Source: Pseudomonadota bacterium
GTDB lineage: Bacteria > Pseudomonadota > Gammaproteobacteria > Burkholderiales > Burkholderiaceae_C
Assembly (NCBI GenBank): GCA_021805805.1
Contig: JAJZEB010000006.1
Location: 1 to 64,000 of the forward strand
DNA length: 64,000 nucleotides
Direction of reading: 5' to 3'
The position numbers were made by a program, and so were the translations under genes. Below are positions 11,509 to 22,800 of the stretch, piece by piece; the stretch's first letter is position 1; each line of letters begins with the position of its first letter. Under the pieces are notes generated by a model that saw only the letters and a program-made list of their open reading frames with translations, was not told the origin of the DNA and made no database searches.

Positions 11509-12702
11509 ATGACCAAGCATTGGCAAGTCGTTGCGCTGGCCATCGGCACCACGCTGGCCGCCAGCGCCCACGCCGCCGCACCGATCAAGGTGGGTTTCAT
11601 CACCGACATGTCGGGCGTGTATTCGGCGCTCGACGGCCCCGGCGGCGTGACGGCGATCAAGATGGCGATCCATGATTTCGGCGGCAAGGTTCTGGGCCGC
11701 CGCGTCGAACTGCTGACCTTCGACCATCAGAACAAGGCCGACCTCGCCGCCTCCCGCGCCAAGGAATACTTCGCCGAGGACGGCGTGGACATGCTGATGG
11801 CCGGAACCAACTCGGCCACCGCGCTGGCCGAGCTGCCGATCGCCGCGCAATACCACAAGCCGCTGTTCGTGATCGGCGCCGGAGATTCGGCCATCGTCGG
11901 CGCGCGCTGCAACGGCTACACGGTCCAGTACGCCTACAACACCACCGCGCTGGCCCGCGGCACGGCCTCGGCCCTGCTCAAGCAGGGCGGCAAGACCTGG
12001 TACTTCCTGACCGCCGACTACGCCTTCGGCAAGTCCCTGGAGAGCGACGCGGCCAAGGTCGTGGCGGCCGACGGCGGCAAGGTTCTCGGACAATCGCTGG
12101 TGCCGCTGAACGCGTCGGACTTCTCCTCGTACCTGCTGCAGGCGCAGGCGTCGAAGGCCCAGGTCCTCGGCCTGGCCAACGCCGGAGGCGACGCTGAAAA
12201 CGCCATCAAGCAGGCGCGGCAGTTCGGAGTCAACCGCACGATGAAGCTCGCCGGCCTGCTGCTGACGATCGACGACGTGCACGCTGTCGGCCTGCAGGCC
12301 GCGCAGGGCCTGTCGTTCACGACTCCGTGGGTGTGGACGCGCACGCCGCAGGCGCGAGCCTTCGCCGAACGCTTCTACAAGGCGCGCGGGGTGATGCCCA
12401 GCTTCCTGCAGGCGGCCGACTATTCGGCCATGCTGTCTTACCTGAAGGCCGTCAAGGCAGCCGGTACGACCGATGGCGCCGCGGTGATGGCGGCCATGCA
12501 CCACATGACGGTCAACGACATGTTCATGCAGGGCGGCCACATGCGCGCCGACGGGCTGATGGTGCACGACATGTACCTCGTGCAGGTCAAGACTCCGGCC
12601 GAGTCGAAGCAGGCCTGGGACTACGAGCGCGTGGTCGCGACGATCCCCGGCGACGAAGCCTTCGGCCCGGCTGCGGCCTACGGCTGTCCGCTGGACAAAT
12701 GA
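11509..12702 (+). CDS. Periplasmic substrate-binding protein of the branched-chain-type ABC transporter
   Basis: 397 residues with a signal peptide (residues 1-23, ending SAHAAA) and the LivJ/LivK-type fold (IKVGFITDMSGVYSALDGPG, near residue 25). The family binds amino acids, aromatic acids or other carboxylates; the specific ligand cannot be told. It is preceded by AGAAGGAG and lies between the ATPase and permease genes of the same system. Confidence 0.9.
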   Translation: MTKHWQVVALAIGTTLAASAHAAAPIKVGFITDMSGVYSALDGPGGVTAIKMAIHDFGGKVLGRRVELLTFDHQNKADLAASRAKEYFAEDGVDMLMAGTNSATALAELPIAAQYHKPLFVIGAGDSAIVGARCNGYTVQYAYNTTALARGTASALLKQGGKTWYFLTADYAFGKSLESDAAKVVAADGGKVLGQSLVPLNASDFSSYLLQAQASKAQVLGLANAGGDAENAIKQARQFGVNRTMKLAGLLLTIDDVHAVGLQAAQGLSFTTPWVWTRTPQARAFAERFYKARGVMPSFLQAADYSAMLSYLKAVKAAGTTDGAAVMAAMHHMTVNDMFMQGGHMRADGLMVHDMYLVQVKTPAESKQAWDYERVVATIPGDEAFGPAAAYGCPLDK

Positions 12703-12763
12703 TGCAGGCGCGCGCGGCGGCCGCCCCCGGCCGCCGCGGCGCCATGCCACGCGGAGACGGTTC

Positions 12764-13651
12764 GTGACTGCAATTCTCGGATTTCCGCTGCCGCTGCTGC
12801 TCGGTCAGCTCACGCTGGGACTGGTCAGCGGCACGTTCTACGCCATGCTCGCGCTGGGCCTGGCGGTGATCTTCGGACTGATGGACGTGATCAATTTCGC
12901 GCATGGCGCCTTTTTCATGATGGGTGCCATGTTCGTCTGGATGGGAAACAGGTACCTGCACCTGGGGTACTGGACCATGCTGCTGCTCGCGCCGGCGCTC
13001 GTCGCCGTCATCGGCGCGCTGTTCCAGCTGCTGCTGCTGCGACGGCTGCGCGGCATGGATCCGCTGTACGGGCTGCTGCTGACCTTCGGCGCCGCGCTGC
13101 TGCTCCAGGGCCTGTTCCGCGCCTTCTTCGGCGCCGCCGGCGAGCCCTACAACCCCCCGCTGCAGTTGTCCGGAACGCTCGATCTGCACTTCATGTTCCT
13201 GCCCGCGTACGACGCCTTCGCGGTCTGCGCCAGCGTCGTCGCCTGCGCGCTGACCTGGGGCCTGATCGAGCGCACCCGAATCGGCTCCATGCTGCGCGCC
13301 GGCACCGAGCACCCGGCGCTGGCGCAGGCCTTCGGCATCAACGTTCCGGTGCTGGCGTGCCTGACCTTCGCCTTCGGCTCCGGACTCGCCGCGCTCGCCG
13401 GCGCCCTGGCGGCGCCGATCGAACAGGTGTCGCCGCTGATGGGCTCCAACCTGATCGTGGTGGTGTTTGCCATCGTCGTCATCGGCGGCATGGGATCGGT
13501 GTCCGGAGCGATCGTCAGCGGCCTCGCGCTGGGCCTCATCGAGGCCGTGGCCAAGGTGCTGTACGCGCCGGTCTCGAACACCGTCGTGTTCCTGTTCATG
13601 GCCCTGGTGCTGACCCTGCGCCCGGCCGGTCTGTTCGGCAAGGAGAGGTGA
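12764..13651 (+). CDS. Branched-chain-type ABC transporter permease LivH-like
   Basis: 295-residue inner-membrane permease with about eight hydrophobic segments; GLVSGTFYAMLALGLAVIFG and DVINFAHGAFFM are hallmark LivH motifs, and VVFAIVVIGGMGSVSGAIV is the conserved ATPase-contact loop. The start is GTG. It is followed two bases later by livM. Confidence 0.92.
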   Translation: MTAILGFPLPLLLGQLTLGLVSGTFYAMLALGLAVIFGLMDVINFAHGAFFMMGAMFVWMGNRYLHLGYWTMLLLAPALVAVIGALFQLLLLRRLRGMDPLYGLLLTFGAALLLQGLFRAFFGAAGEPYNPPLQLSGTLDLHFMFLPAYDAFAVCASVVACALTWGLIERTRIGSMLRAGTEHPALAQAFGINVPVLACLTFAFGSGLAALAGALAAPIEQVSPLMGSNLIVVVFAIVVIGGMGSVSGAIVSGLALGLIEAVAKVLYAPVSNTVVFLFMALVLTLRPAGLFGKER

Positions 13652-13653
13652 CC

Positions 13654-14622
13654 ATGCGCATCTCGCGTATCGTGGCCGCCGGCGCGCTGCTGGCCGCAGT
13701 GGCAGCGCCCTGGCTCGGCCTTTACCCGGTGCTGGGAATGCGAATCCTGTGCTTCGCATTGTTCGCGGCTGCGTTCAACCTGCTGGCCGGCTACGGCGGA
13801 CTCGTGTCGTTCGGCCACGCCGCGCTGTTCGGCGGTGCCGGCTACATCGCCGGCCTGGCGCTGACCACGTGGCATTGGCCGCTGGCCGCAGGCCTGGCGC
13901 TGGCGGTGTGCTTCGCGTTGGGAGTCGGACTGGCGATGGGGCTGCTGGCGATCCGCCGCCGCGGAATCTATTTCTCGATGATCACGCTGGCGCTGGCGCA
14001 GATCGCCTATTTCTACTTCCTGCAGGCCAGCTTCACCGGCGGCGAGGACGGCCTGCAGGGCATCCCGCGGGGCGCGCTCCTGGGCGTGTCGATGCAATCC
14101 GACCGCGTGCTGTACGAGGTGGTCCTGGCGATCGCCGTCTGCAGCTGGCTGGCGCTGCGGCGCATCGTCGACTCGCCGTTCGGCCACGTGCTGCATGCCA
14201 TCCGCGACAACGAGGCCCGCGCGACCTCGCTCGGCTACGCGGTCAACCGCTACAAGCTCGGCGTGTTCCTGCTGTCGGCCGCGTTCGCCGGCCTGGCCGG
14301 AGCACTGAAGGCTGTCGTGATGGGATTCGAAACCCTGACCGACGTGCACTGGAGCACCTCGGGCCTGGTCGTGCTGATGACCCTGCTCGGCGGCCTCGGC
14401 ACCGACGCCGGACCGATCGTCGGCGCCGCGCTGGTCACGCTGCTGGAGGCCAAGATGGGCGCCATCGCAAGACTGCTGGTCCACCTCACCGGCGTGGCCT
14501 GGTTCGCCCAGCTGGCCGATTCCACCGACATGGTGCTCGGCGCGATGTTCATCGTCTGCGTGCTCGCGTTCAGGCGCGGCATCGTCGGCGAATGGCTGGC
14601 ACGATGGGCCCGCCCGCGTTGA
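13654..14622 (+). CDS. Branched-chain-type ABC transporter permease LivM-like
   Basis: 322-residue permease; FNLLAGYGGLVSFGHAALFG and AIRDNEARATSLGYAVNRYKL are LivM motifs, and VLMTLLGGLGTDAGPIVGA matches the ATPase-contact loop. GGAGAGG of its ribosome site overlaps the livH stop, so translation of the two is probably coupled. Last structural gene of the uptake cluster. Confidence 0.92.
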   Translation: MRISRIVAAGALLAAVAAPWLGLYPVLGMRILCFALFAAAFNLLAGYGGLVSFGHAALFGGAGYIAGLALTTWHWPLAAGLALAVCFALGVGLAMGLLAIRRRGIYFSMITLALAQIAYFYFLQASFTGGEDGLQGIPRGALLGVSMQSDRVLYEVVLAIAVCSWLALRRIVDSPFGHVLHAIRDNEARATSLGYAVNRYKLGVFLLSAAFAGLAGALKAVVMGFETLTDVHWSTSGLVVLMTLLGGLGTDAGPIVGAALVTLLEAKMGAIARLLVHLTGVAWFAQLADSTDMVLGAMFIVCVLAFRRGIVGEWLARWARPR

Positions 14623-14660
14623 CGGCACGCGCCCGCGGGTCGCAAGTGGCCACTTTGCCG

Positions 14661-14700
14661 GACAATTCCATGTTTTGTTCACGGTTGGAATGGAATTGTC
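14661..14700. promoter_or_regulatory. Perfect 10-base inverted repeat in front of tetR
   Basis: GACAATTCCA (14661-14670) and its exact complement TGGAATTGTC (14691-14700) with a 20-base spacer; the right arm ends directly at the tetR ATG. It is most simply the operator at which the TetR protein represses its own gene, or part of a translation-controlling hairpin. Confidence 0.6.
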
Positions 14701-15393
14701 ATGCGGCAGCAAGCTCCCGTACGGAAAGGCGTCGGGCGCCCGAGGAAGGGCGACCAAGACAAATCAGACAGTGCTTCGCGCATCCTGGACGAAGCCGAGG
14801 CGCTGTTCGCCGCGCACGGCTTTCACGGCGTCACGCTGCGCGAGATCGCTGCACGCGCGAAGGTCGACGCGGCTCTGCTGCACTATTACTTCCAGCACAA
14901 GAAGGGGCTGTTCGACGCCGTCTGGGAGCGGCGCGCCGAAGTCCTCAACCGCGAGCGCCTCGATGCCATGGAGCGCTACGCGAGCACGCACGCCGGACGG
15001 ATGACCGTCGAAGGCGCGATCGAGGCCTTCCTCGGGCCGCTGATGGATCCGCAGCGGCACCGCGAAGCCGGCTGGCGCAATTACTTCACCCTCGCCGCGC
15101 TGGTGAGCAACTCCGCCGCCTGGGGCGGCGAGATGATGGGCCGGTTCTTCGACCCGGTGGTCAAGCGCCTGATCGAGCTGATCGCCACGGCACTGCCGGA
15201 CGCGCGCCAGGACGAGCTGTACTGGAGCTACCACATGCTCAGCGGCGCGCTGATGCTCACGCTTTCCGAGACCGGGCGTCTGGACACGCTGTCGGGCGGC
15301 CTGTGCAGCAGCGCCGACATCGAATCGCTCGCACCGCGGATGGTGCGCTACGCCGCCGCCGGGTTCCGCGCGCTGTGCCAGCCCGCGCGCTGA
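14701..15393 (+). CDS. TetR-family regulator with C-terminal ligand domain
   Basis: 230 residues. The N-terminal TetR helix-turn-helix (about 20-65) has [20 protein letters not shown] and [27 protein letters not shown] is diagnostic. The C-terminal domain resembles TetR_C of CerR/YcdC-type proteins (about 95-220). It lies behind the ABC/ligase cluster on the same strand but has its own gap with a perfect inverted repeat, so it likely regulates that cluster and itself. Ligand: perhaps an acyl-CoA, unproven. Confidence 0.88.
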   Translation: MRQQAPVRKGVGRPRKGDQDKSDSASRILDEAEALFAAHGFHGVTLREIAARAKVDAALLHYYFQHKKGLFDAVWERRAEVLNRERLDAMERYASTHAGRMTVEGAIEAFLGPLMDPQRHREAGWRNYFTLAALVSNSAAWGGEMMGRFFDPVVKRLIELIATALPDARQDELYWSYHMLSGALMLTLSETGRLDTLSGGLCSSADIESLAPRMVRYAAAGFRALCQPAR

Positions 15394-15454
15394 CGCGCGC
15401 GACGCCGGCCATGCGCCGGTCATCCGCAGGCGCCCACGACACATTGGAGTCATC

Positions 15455-16954
15455 ATGTCGGTGAACGCCGGAGCACACCACCCCCGCGCCCCGCTGGACC
15501 TGCGCGAGCAATCTCTCGGCGTGCACGCGCCGGAGCAGCAGGCCACACTGCGCATATTGCGCGAGTTCGCCGATCACGTCAGGTTGCGCGCCAACGCCGT
15601 GGCCTACGCGGTCGCCGGGCAGACGTTCCACTCGCAGCAGTCGGTGACGCAGACCACGCGACACGCCCGGCAGCAGATGGACGAGATCGCCGGCGTCGAG
15701 CGCGACCTCGACAGCCTGGCCGGCCAGGCCCTCGGGGCCGCCGCCGAGCTGGGCACGATGGACGCCGATCTCGCCCAGGTGGACAGCCTGGCCGAGCAGG
15801 GCCGCACGCAAAGCACGGTCATGCTCGGGCGCTTCGAAACCCTGGTTCAGCTCAACGCGCACACGCAGGACGAACTGACCAGCCTGCAAAAGCAGTTCGG
15901 CTCCATCGTCAGCCTGATGCGACGCATCCGCGACATCGCGCAGCGCATCAACCTGCTGGCGCTGAACGCGGCCATCGAAGCCGCACGCGCAGGAGACGCC
16001 GGGCGCGGCTTCGCCATCGTCGCCGACGAGATCCGCAATCTTTCCCGATCCACCGAAACCGCGGTCGGAGACATCGGCAGCACCGTCGACTCGATCCACG
16101 CTTCGCTGAAGACGACCGGATCCACGGCGGATCGTTTCACCAGCGAAATGCACGCCGGCCAGGTCGAGATGAAGGCGATGACCGGCCACTTCGGAGCCAT
16201 CGCCGACGGCGTCGGCGACGTCGCCGAGCGGGCGAGCACGACGGCGACGACCTTCCAGCAGCAGGCGGCAGCGCTGCAGACCCTGCGCGAAGGCTTCGAC
16301 CGGATGGCAACCCAGGTACGCGACTTCGACGCGCGGACCGTGACCGAGGCAGGCAAGCTGTCGGCCTCGCTGAGCGGCATCCTGCAGAACCTGCAAAGCC
16401 TGTTCGAATCGTCCACCACCTTCCGCACCGATTCGGTCGTGAGCCGCATCATCGACGAGCACGAGCTCCGCAGCAGCGCGCTGCAGGCACGCCTGCAACA
16501 CGCTGTGGACAGCGGCGAGCTGACCGAGAGTGCCTTGTTCGACGACGCCTACGAACCCGTTCCCGACACCGACCCGCCACGGTTCACGACGCGCTTCACC
16601 GACTGGTTCAAGCGCGAGATCCAGGCTGTGCAGGACGCGTATCTCGCCGCTTCGCCACGCTACCGGCTCGCGCTGGCCATCGATCGCAACGGCTATGTCG
16701 CGGTGAGCAACGCGGTGACCGACCAGCCGCTGACCGGCGATCCGGCGCACGACCTGCTGCACAACCGGTCACGGCGCATCTTCGACGATCCGCTGGTGCT
16801 CAACGCAGCGCGCAATCTCGAACCCCTGCTGCTCCAGGTCTACGCGCGCGACAGCGGACAGGTGCTCAGCCTGCTGGCGGCCCCGTTGTTCGTCAACGGC
16901 CGCCACTGGGGCGCACTGGGAATCGGCTACGTCGACGACGGCGCGACGGGCTGA
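15455..16954 (+). CDS. Soluble methyl-accepting chemotaxis protein without membrane segments
   Basis: 499 residues. A canonical chemoreceptor hairpin tip ([20 protein letters not shown], about 163-182, then [11 protein letters not shown]) lies within a long coiled coil (about 70-330). No hydrophobic transmembrane segment is visible, so it should be cytoplasmic. The C-terminal third (about 350-495, [57 protein letters not shown]) looks like a small-molecule-binding sensory domain placed after the signalling module. No che genes are in the window. Confidence 0.85.
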   Translation: MSVNAGAHHPRAPLDLREQSLGVHAPEQQATLRILREFADHVRLRANAVAYAVAGQTFHSQQSVTQTTRHARQQMDEIAGVERDLDSLAGQALGAAAELGTMDADLAQVDSLAEQGRTQSTVMLGRFETLVQLNAHTQDELTSLQKQFGSIVSLMRRIRDIAQRINLLALNAAIEAARAGDAGRGFAIVADEIRNLSRSTETAVGDIGSTVDSIHASLKTTGSTADRFTSEMHAGQVEMKAMTGHFGAIADGVGDVAERASTTATTFQQQAAALQTLREGFDRMATQVRDFDARTVTEAGKLSASLSGILQNLQSLFESSTTFRTDSVVSRIIDEHELRSSALQARLQHAVDSGELTESALFDDAYEPVPDTDPPRFTTRFTDWFKREIQAVQDAYLAASPRYRLALAIDRNGYVAVSNAVTDQPLTGDPAHDLLHNRSRRIFDDPLVLNAARNLEPLLLQVYARDSGQVLSLLAAPLFVNGRHWGALGIGYVDDGATG

Positions 16955-17126
16955 GTTCGGCGCTGTGCGTTGGCGCAGCGAGCCGACGGGCCTCGCGGCA
17001 CCGCCGCGTCCTGTCGCCGACGTTTGTTTGGCAGAATCGCGATATTAAATGGCAGGATCAAGCAACGTCGCCATTGCGCAAAACCCTACCATCCAGAGCG
17101 AACTTTCAAGAGTGGGACCGCTCCTC

Positions 17127-18596
17127 ATGTCACGATCGTCCTTTTCGCCCCGCGCCGGCTGGACCCTGCTGGCGGCGGCGATGCTCGCCGGTTGCACCAC
17201 GGTAGGCCCGGACTTCAAGGCGCCGCCGCCTCCTGCGGTGGCCGGATACACGCACGGCAAGCGTCCGGATGCGACCGTTTCGGCGCCGGTGCCACTGGGC
17301 ACGCAGCAGCATTTCAGCGACGCCGGCGTGGTCGACGCGCACTGGTGGCGCGCGTTCGGCAGCCCCGGGCTCGACGCGCTGGTCGCGCGCGCACTGCAGC
17401 ACAACCCGACGCTGGAGGCTGCCCAGGCCACGCTGCGCCAGGCGCAGCAGCTGTACGCGGCGCAGGCCGGCTCGACGCTGTACCCGACGGTCTCGGCCAA
17501 GCTCGGCGCCACCCGCGAAGGGGTCAACGACGCCGGACAAGGCCAGCCTGGGCACAACCAGAACGTGTTCAGCCTGTACAACGCCGGGATCGGCGTGAGC
17601 TACAACCTCGACCTGTTCGGCGGCAACCGCCGCGCGCTCGAGGCGCTGGCCGCGCAGGCCGATTACCAGCGCTACCAGCTCGCCGGAGCTCGCCTGACCC
17701 TGGCCGCCAACGTCGTCACCACCACGTTCGCGCAGGCCCAGCTGGCGGCGCAGATCGCGGCCACCGAGGCGATCGTCCAGGCCCAGCAGCGGCAGCTCGA
17801 CATCACCCGGCGCCAGTACGCGCTCGGTGCCGCAGCGCGCACCGCGGTGCTGGCGCTGCAGACCCAGGTCGAGACCACGCGCGCCGGCCTTCCGGCGCTG
17901 CGCAACAAGCTCGAGCAGGCCGATCACCTGCTGGCCACGCTGGTCGGAGACGCGCCGGGCAACGCGGCGCTGCCGCGCTTCGTGCTCGACGACTTCACCC
18001 TGCCGTCGGATCTTCCGGTGGCGGTTCCGTCGGCGCTGCTGCGCCAGCGCCCCGACGTGCAGGCATCGATGGCGCTGCTGCACGCGGCCACCGCGCAGTA
18101 CGGAGTGGCGGTGGCGAATCTGTATCCGCAGATCAACCTCAGCGCCACGCTGGGTGCGCAGGCGCTGACCACCGACGCGCTGTTCGGCCCCGGCTCGGCG
18201 ATCTGGACCCTTGCCGGCTCGCTGGCACAGCCGCTGTTCAACGCCGGACTGAAGGCCGGCGCCAATGCCGCGCAGGCCAGCCTGCAGGCGGCGGGCGCGA
18301 ACTACCGCGGCACCGTGCTGCAGGCCTTGCGCAATGTGGCCGATGCGCTGCGCCAGCTCGACAACGACGCGCAGGCGTTGCAGGCGCAAAGCGCGGCCGA
18401 TGCCGCGGCGCAGGCTTCACTGCAGCTGGTGCAGCAGCAATACCAGCTCGGCGCAGCCAGCTACCTGCAGCTGCTCAGCGCACAGCAGGCCGCGCAGCAG
18501 GCGCGGCTTGCGCTGATCGCCGCGCAGTCCGCGCGCCTGGCCGACAGCGCCGCGCTGTACCAGGCCATGGGCGGCGGCCAGCTCGGCGCCAGCTGA
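17127..18596 (+). CDS. RND efflux outer-membrane lipoprotein (NodT/OprM family)
   Basis: 489 residues. Signal peptide ends in a lipobox (LLAAAMLAGC), so it should be acylated at that Cys. Two TolC-type repeats follow, with WWRAFGSPGLDALVARAL and VAVPSALLRQRPDVQA (family motif LLERRPDI). First gene of a three-gene tripartite efflux set. I chose MSRSSF, directly before the signal peptide; an ATG at 17049 in the same frame would add 26 residues. In the 172 bases before it I see no clear promoter. Confidence 0.92.
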   Translation: MSRSSFSPRAGWTLLAAAMLAGCTTVGPDFKAPPPPAVAGYTHGKRPDATVSAPVPLGTQQHFSDAGVVDAHWWRAFGSPGLDALVARALQHNPTLEAAQATLRQAQQLYAAQAGSTLYPTVSAKLGATREGVNDAGQGQPGHNQNVFSLYNAGIGVSYNLDLFGGNRRALEALAAQADYQRYQLAGARLTLAANVVTTTFAQAQLAAQIAATEAIVQAQQRQLDITRRQYALGAAARTAVLALQTQVETTRAGLPALRNKLEQADHLLATLVGDAPGNAALPRFVLDDFTLPSDLPVAVPSALLRQRPDVQASMALLHAATAQYGVAVANLYPQINLSATLGAQALTTDALFGPGSAIWTLAGSLAQPLFNAGLKAGANAAQASLQAAGANYRGTVLQALRNVADALRQLDNDAQALQAQSAADAAAQASLQLVQQQYQLGAASYLQLLSAQQAAQQARLALIAAQSARLADSAALYQAMGGGQLGAS

Positions 18597-18672
18597 TCCG
18601 CAGCGGGCCGCGGCTGCGCCGCGGCGCCGGAAAACGACGCAACAAACGAACGAAGAACCGACGGGGAGTTCG

Positions 18673-19815
18673 ATGAACAAGGGTACGACCAAGCGCATGA
18701 TCATCATGCTCATCATTGCCGGCGCGATCCTCGGCGGCGTGGTGTGGTTCCAGGGCTTCAAGAGCCGGATGATCGCGAAAGTCATCCTCGGGCGCGCGTC
18801 GCCGCCGCAGGCCGTGGCCACTGCGGTGGTGCGATCGTTGCGCTGGCAGCCGACCATCGAGGCGATCGGCAACCTGCGCGCCAGCGAGCAGGCGAACCTG
18901 AGCGCCGAGGTCGGCGGCCTGGTCACTGCGATCCACTTCGACTCCGGCGCCGGCGTGCACGCCCACCACGTTCTGGTGCAGCTCGACGACGCACCGCTGC
19001 GCGCACAGCTCGCGCAGCTGCAGGCGCAGCTCGCGCTGGCGACGCAGAACCTGCGCCGCGACCACGCCCAGTACGCGGTGCACGCCGTCAGCCGCGCGGT
19101 GGTCGATGCCGACGAGGCCAGCGTCAAGGGCCTGCGCGCGCAGATCGAGGCGCAGCGCGCACTGATCGCGCAAAAGCGCATCGAGGCTCCGTTCAGCGGC
19201 CGCCTCGGCCTGCGCCACGTCGACCTCGGCCAGTACCTGGCACCTGGAGTCGCGGTGGTTTCGCTGCAGCGCCTGGACCCGATGGAAGTCGATTTCTCGG
19301 TCCCGCAGGACCAGATCGACCGCGTTCGCGTGGGCATGGCCGCGCAGCTGCGCAGCAGCGCAGTCCCGGGCAAGACCTTCGCGGCGCGGGTGATCGCGAT
19401 CGAGCCGCAGATCGACACGGCCACGCGCAACCTGACGGTGCGCGCACGGGTGCCGAACCCGCACGACCAGCTGCTGCCCGGAGCGTTCGCCACGGTGCGC
19501 ATCGACGATGGCGCGCCGCGTGACTACCTGACGCTGCCGAACGCGGCGATCGCCTACAACCCGTATGGCGCCACGGTGTTCGTGGTCAAGGACGAGGGTC
19601 GCGGCGCCGACGGCAAGCCCAAGCTGGTCGCCGAGCAGCGCTTCGTCACCACCGGGCCGACGCGCGGCGACCAGGTCGCGGTGCTCAAGGGCCTGAAGGC
19701 CGGCGAGACCGTGGTCACGGCCGGCCAGCTCAAGCTGCGCAACGGCTCGCCGCTGATCATCAACAACAGCGTGCAGCCGTCCGACGAGGCCCACCCCCAA
19801 GTGCCCAACTCCTGA
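18673..19815 (+). CDS. RND efflux periplasmic adaptor (membrane-fusion protein)
   Basis: 380 residues with one N-terminal hydrophobic anchor (about 12-30), the lipoyl/barrel-sandwich halves (VGGLVTAIHFDSGAGVHAHHVLVQLDDAP and RIEAPFSGRLGLRHVDLGQY are its two sides, residues about 75-110 and 170-190), a coiled-coil hairpin between, and a beta-barrel domain. It links the outer-membrane channel and the inner-membrane pump encoded on either side. Confidence 0.92.
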   Translation: MNKGTTKRMIIMLIIAGAILGGVVWFQGFKSRMIAKVILGRASPPQAVATAVVRSLRWQPTIEAIGNLRASEQANLSAEVGGLVTAIHFDSGAGVHAHHVLVQLDDAPLRAQLAQLQAQLALATQNLRRDHAQYAVHAVSRAVVDADEASVKGLRAQIEAQRALIAQKRIEAPFSGRLGLRHVDLGQYLAPGVAVVSLQRLDPMEVDFSVPQDQIDRVRVGMAAQLRSSAVPGKTFAARVIAIEPQIDTATRNLTVRARVPNPHDQLLPGAFATVRIDDGAPRDYLTLPNAAIAYNPYGATVFVVKDEGRGADGKPKLVAEQRFVTTGPTRGDQVAVLKGLKAGETVVTAGQLKLRNGSPLIINNSVQPSDEAHPQVPNS

Positions 19816-19838
19816 CCCGCCGCCAGGGGTCCACGCGC

Positions 19839-22800
19839 ATGAACAAGAAATTCACCGATATCTTCATCGAGCGTCCGGTGCTGGCCACCGTGATCAGTCT
19901 CGTGATCCTGGTGCTGGGGCTGCGTTCGGCCGGGCTGCTTCCGGTGCTTGAGTTCCCGTACACCGAGAACGCCGTCGTCACGGTGACGACCGCGTACCCG
20001 GGCGCCGACGCCAACCTGGTCGCCAGCTTCATCACCACGCCGCTGGAGAATGCGATCGCGCAGGCCAACGGCATCGACTACATGACCTCCAGCAGCGTGC
20101 AGGGGGTCAGCACCATCACCGTCAACCTGCGGCTGAACTATGACCCGGACAAGGCGCTGACCGAGATCACGAGCAAGGTCAATTCGGTGCTCAACCAGCT
20201 GCCACCGCAGTCGCAGACCCCGGTGCTGTCGGTTGCGATCGGCCAGACCATCGACGCCATGTACATCGGCTTCTACAGCAAGGTGCTGAAGCCGAACCAG
20301 ATCACCGACTACATCACGCGCTCGGTACAGCCCAAGCTGCAGGCGGTCGACGGCGTGCAGACGGCCGAGATCCTCGGCGCGAAGAACTTCGCGCTGCGCG
20401 CGTGGCTCGACCCGAACAAGCTCGCCGCGTACGGGCTGACGGCGGCCGACGTGTACAGCGCGCTGCAGGCGAACAACTATCTGGCCGCGATCGGCAGCAC
20501 CAAGGGCCAGATGGTGCAGATCAACCTGGCCGCGAACACCGACCTGAAGTCGCTCGCCGGATTCCGCAACCTGATCGTCAAGTCGGTCGGCGGTCAGGTG
20601 GTGCGGCTGAAGGACGTCGCCCAGGTGTCGCTGGGCTCGGATGACTACAACACCCAGGTCGCGTTCGACGGCAAGTCCTCGGTGTTCGTCGGCATCCAGG
20701 TCGCGCCGGGCGCCAATCTGCTCGACGTGGTCGCGCGCGTGCGCAAGGCCTTCCCCGACATCCAGTCGCAGTTGCCTGCCGGGCTTACCGGGACCATCGT
20801 CTACGACTCGACCAAGTTCGTCAATTCGTCGATCGACGAGGTGATCAAGACTCTGGTCGAGGCGATCCTGATCGTCACCGTGGTCGTCTTCGTCTTCCTC
20901 GGCTCGCTGCGCTCGGTGCTGATCCCGCTGATCGCGATCCCGCTGTCGATCATCGGCGCGTTCACCGTGATGCTGGCGCTGGGCTACTCGATCAACCTGC
21001 TGACGCTGCTGTCGATCGTGCTCGCCATCGGCCTGGTCGTCGACGACGCGATCATCGTCGTCGAGAACGTCAGCCGTCACCTCGAGGAGGGCATGACGCG
21101 CAAGGACGCCGCGCTGCGCGCGGCGCGCGAACTGGCCAACCCGATCCTGGCCATGACCATCGTGCTGATCGCGGTCTACGTGCCGATCGGCTTCATGGGC
21201 GGGCTGACCGGCGCGCTGTTCACCGAGTTCGCCTTCACGCTGGTCGGCACGGTCATCATTTCGGCGATCATCGCGCTGACGCTGTCGCCGATGCTGTGCT
21301 CGCGGCTGCTGAAGGCTCCGGACCCGAGCAGCCACAGCTGGCAGGACCGGCTGGTGCTGTTCCTCGACCGCAGCTTCGATCGCCTGCACCGGCGCTACGA
21401 GCGCACGCTGCACGGCTCGCTGAACCACGTGCCGGTGGTCGCGGTGATGGCGTTCATCATCCTGGGTTCGATCTATTACCTGTACACCACGTCGACCTCG
21501 GAGCTGGCGCCGCAGGAAGACCAGGGGGTGCTGATCTCGGTCGCGTTCAACAGCCCGACCGCCACGGTCGAGCAGCGCGGGCTGTACATGCGCCAGATCT
21601 ACGACGTGTACAAGAGCCACCCGGAAACCGACCACGTGTTCCAGCTGAACACGCCGCAGCAGGTCATCGGCGGGATGGTGCTGAAGCCGTGGGACGAGCG
21701 CAAGCTCACCGCGACGCAGCTGCAACCGCAGGTGCAGGCGCAGCTGGCGCACATCGCCGGCTCGCAGATCGCGGTGTTCCAGCCGCCGCCGCTGCCTGGC
21801 GCGCGCGGCCTGCCGATCCAGTTCGTGATCACCACCAGCGAGCCGTTCAGCAAGCTGTACCAGGTGTCGCAGCAGTTCCTGAACGCGGCGCTGAAGACCG
21901 GCAAGTTCATCTTCCTGCAGTCCGACCTGCGCATCGACCTGCCGCAGACGCGGCTGGAGATCGACCGCGACATGGCCGCGCAGCTGGGGCTGAACATGCA
22001 GCAGATCGGCTCGGCGCTGACCGCGATGCTCGGCGGCGGCTACGTCAATTTCTTCGACCTCGACGGCCGCTCGTACAAGGTCATCCCGCAGGTCGCGCGC
22101 GACAGTCGCTTGAACCCGGCGCAGCTGCGCAACTACTACCTGCGCACCAGCAGCGGCGCCATGGTTCCGCTGTCGACCGTCGTGCATCTGAAGACGACCG
22201 TGCAGCCTGAAACGATCAACCACTTCCAGCAGGCCAACTCGGCGACCCTGCAGGGCGTGGCGCTGCCCGGAATCGCCGAGAACCAGGCGCTGGGCGCGTT
22301 GCAGAGCCTGGCCAAGCGCACGCTGCCGTCAGGCTACAGCTACGACTACGCCGGCCCGACGCGCCAGTTCGTGCAGGAATCGGGAGGTCTGCTGCTGACC
22401 TTCGGCTTCGCGCTGGTGATCATTTTCCTGGCGCTCGCGGCGCAGTTCGAGAGCTTCCGCGACCCGATCATCATCCTGGTGTCGGTGCCGATGGCGATTT
22501 CGGGCGCGCTGCTGTTCATCAACCTGGGCATCGGCCACGCCACGCTGAACATCTACACCGAGGTCGGGCTGGTCACGCTGATCGGGCTGATCTCCAAGCA
22601 CGGCATCCTGATCGTCGAGTTCGCCAACAACCTGCAGCGCACCGGCAGATCGAAGCGCGAAGCCGTCGAGCATGCCGCGGCAATGCGGCTGCGCCCGATC
22701 CTGATGACCACCGGCGCCATGGTGCTGGGCGTCATGCCGCTGATCTTCGCCAGCGGCGCCGGCGCCGCGAGCCGCTTCAACATGGGGCTGGTGATCGCCA

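Noticed and set aside
19554-22223. An 889-residue minus-strand frame inside the RND pump gene
   Set aside because: Antisense shadow, Arg/His/Asp-rich without motifs; the plus-strand pump is intact.
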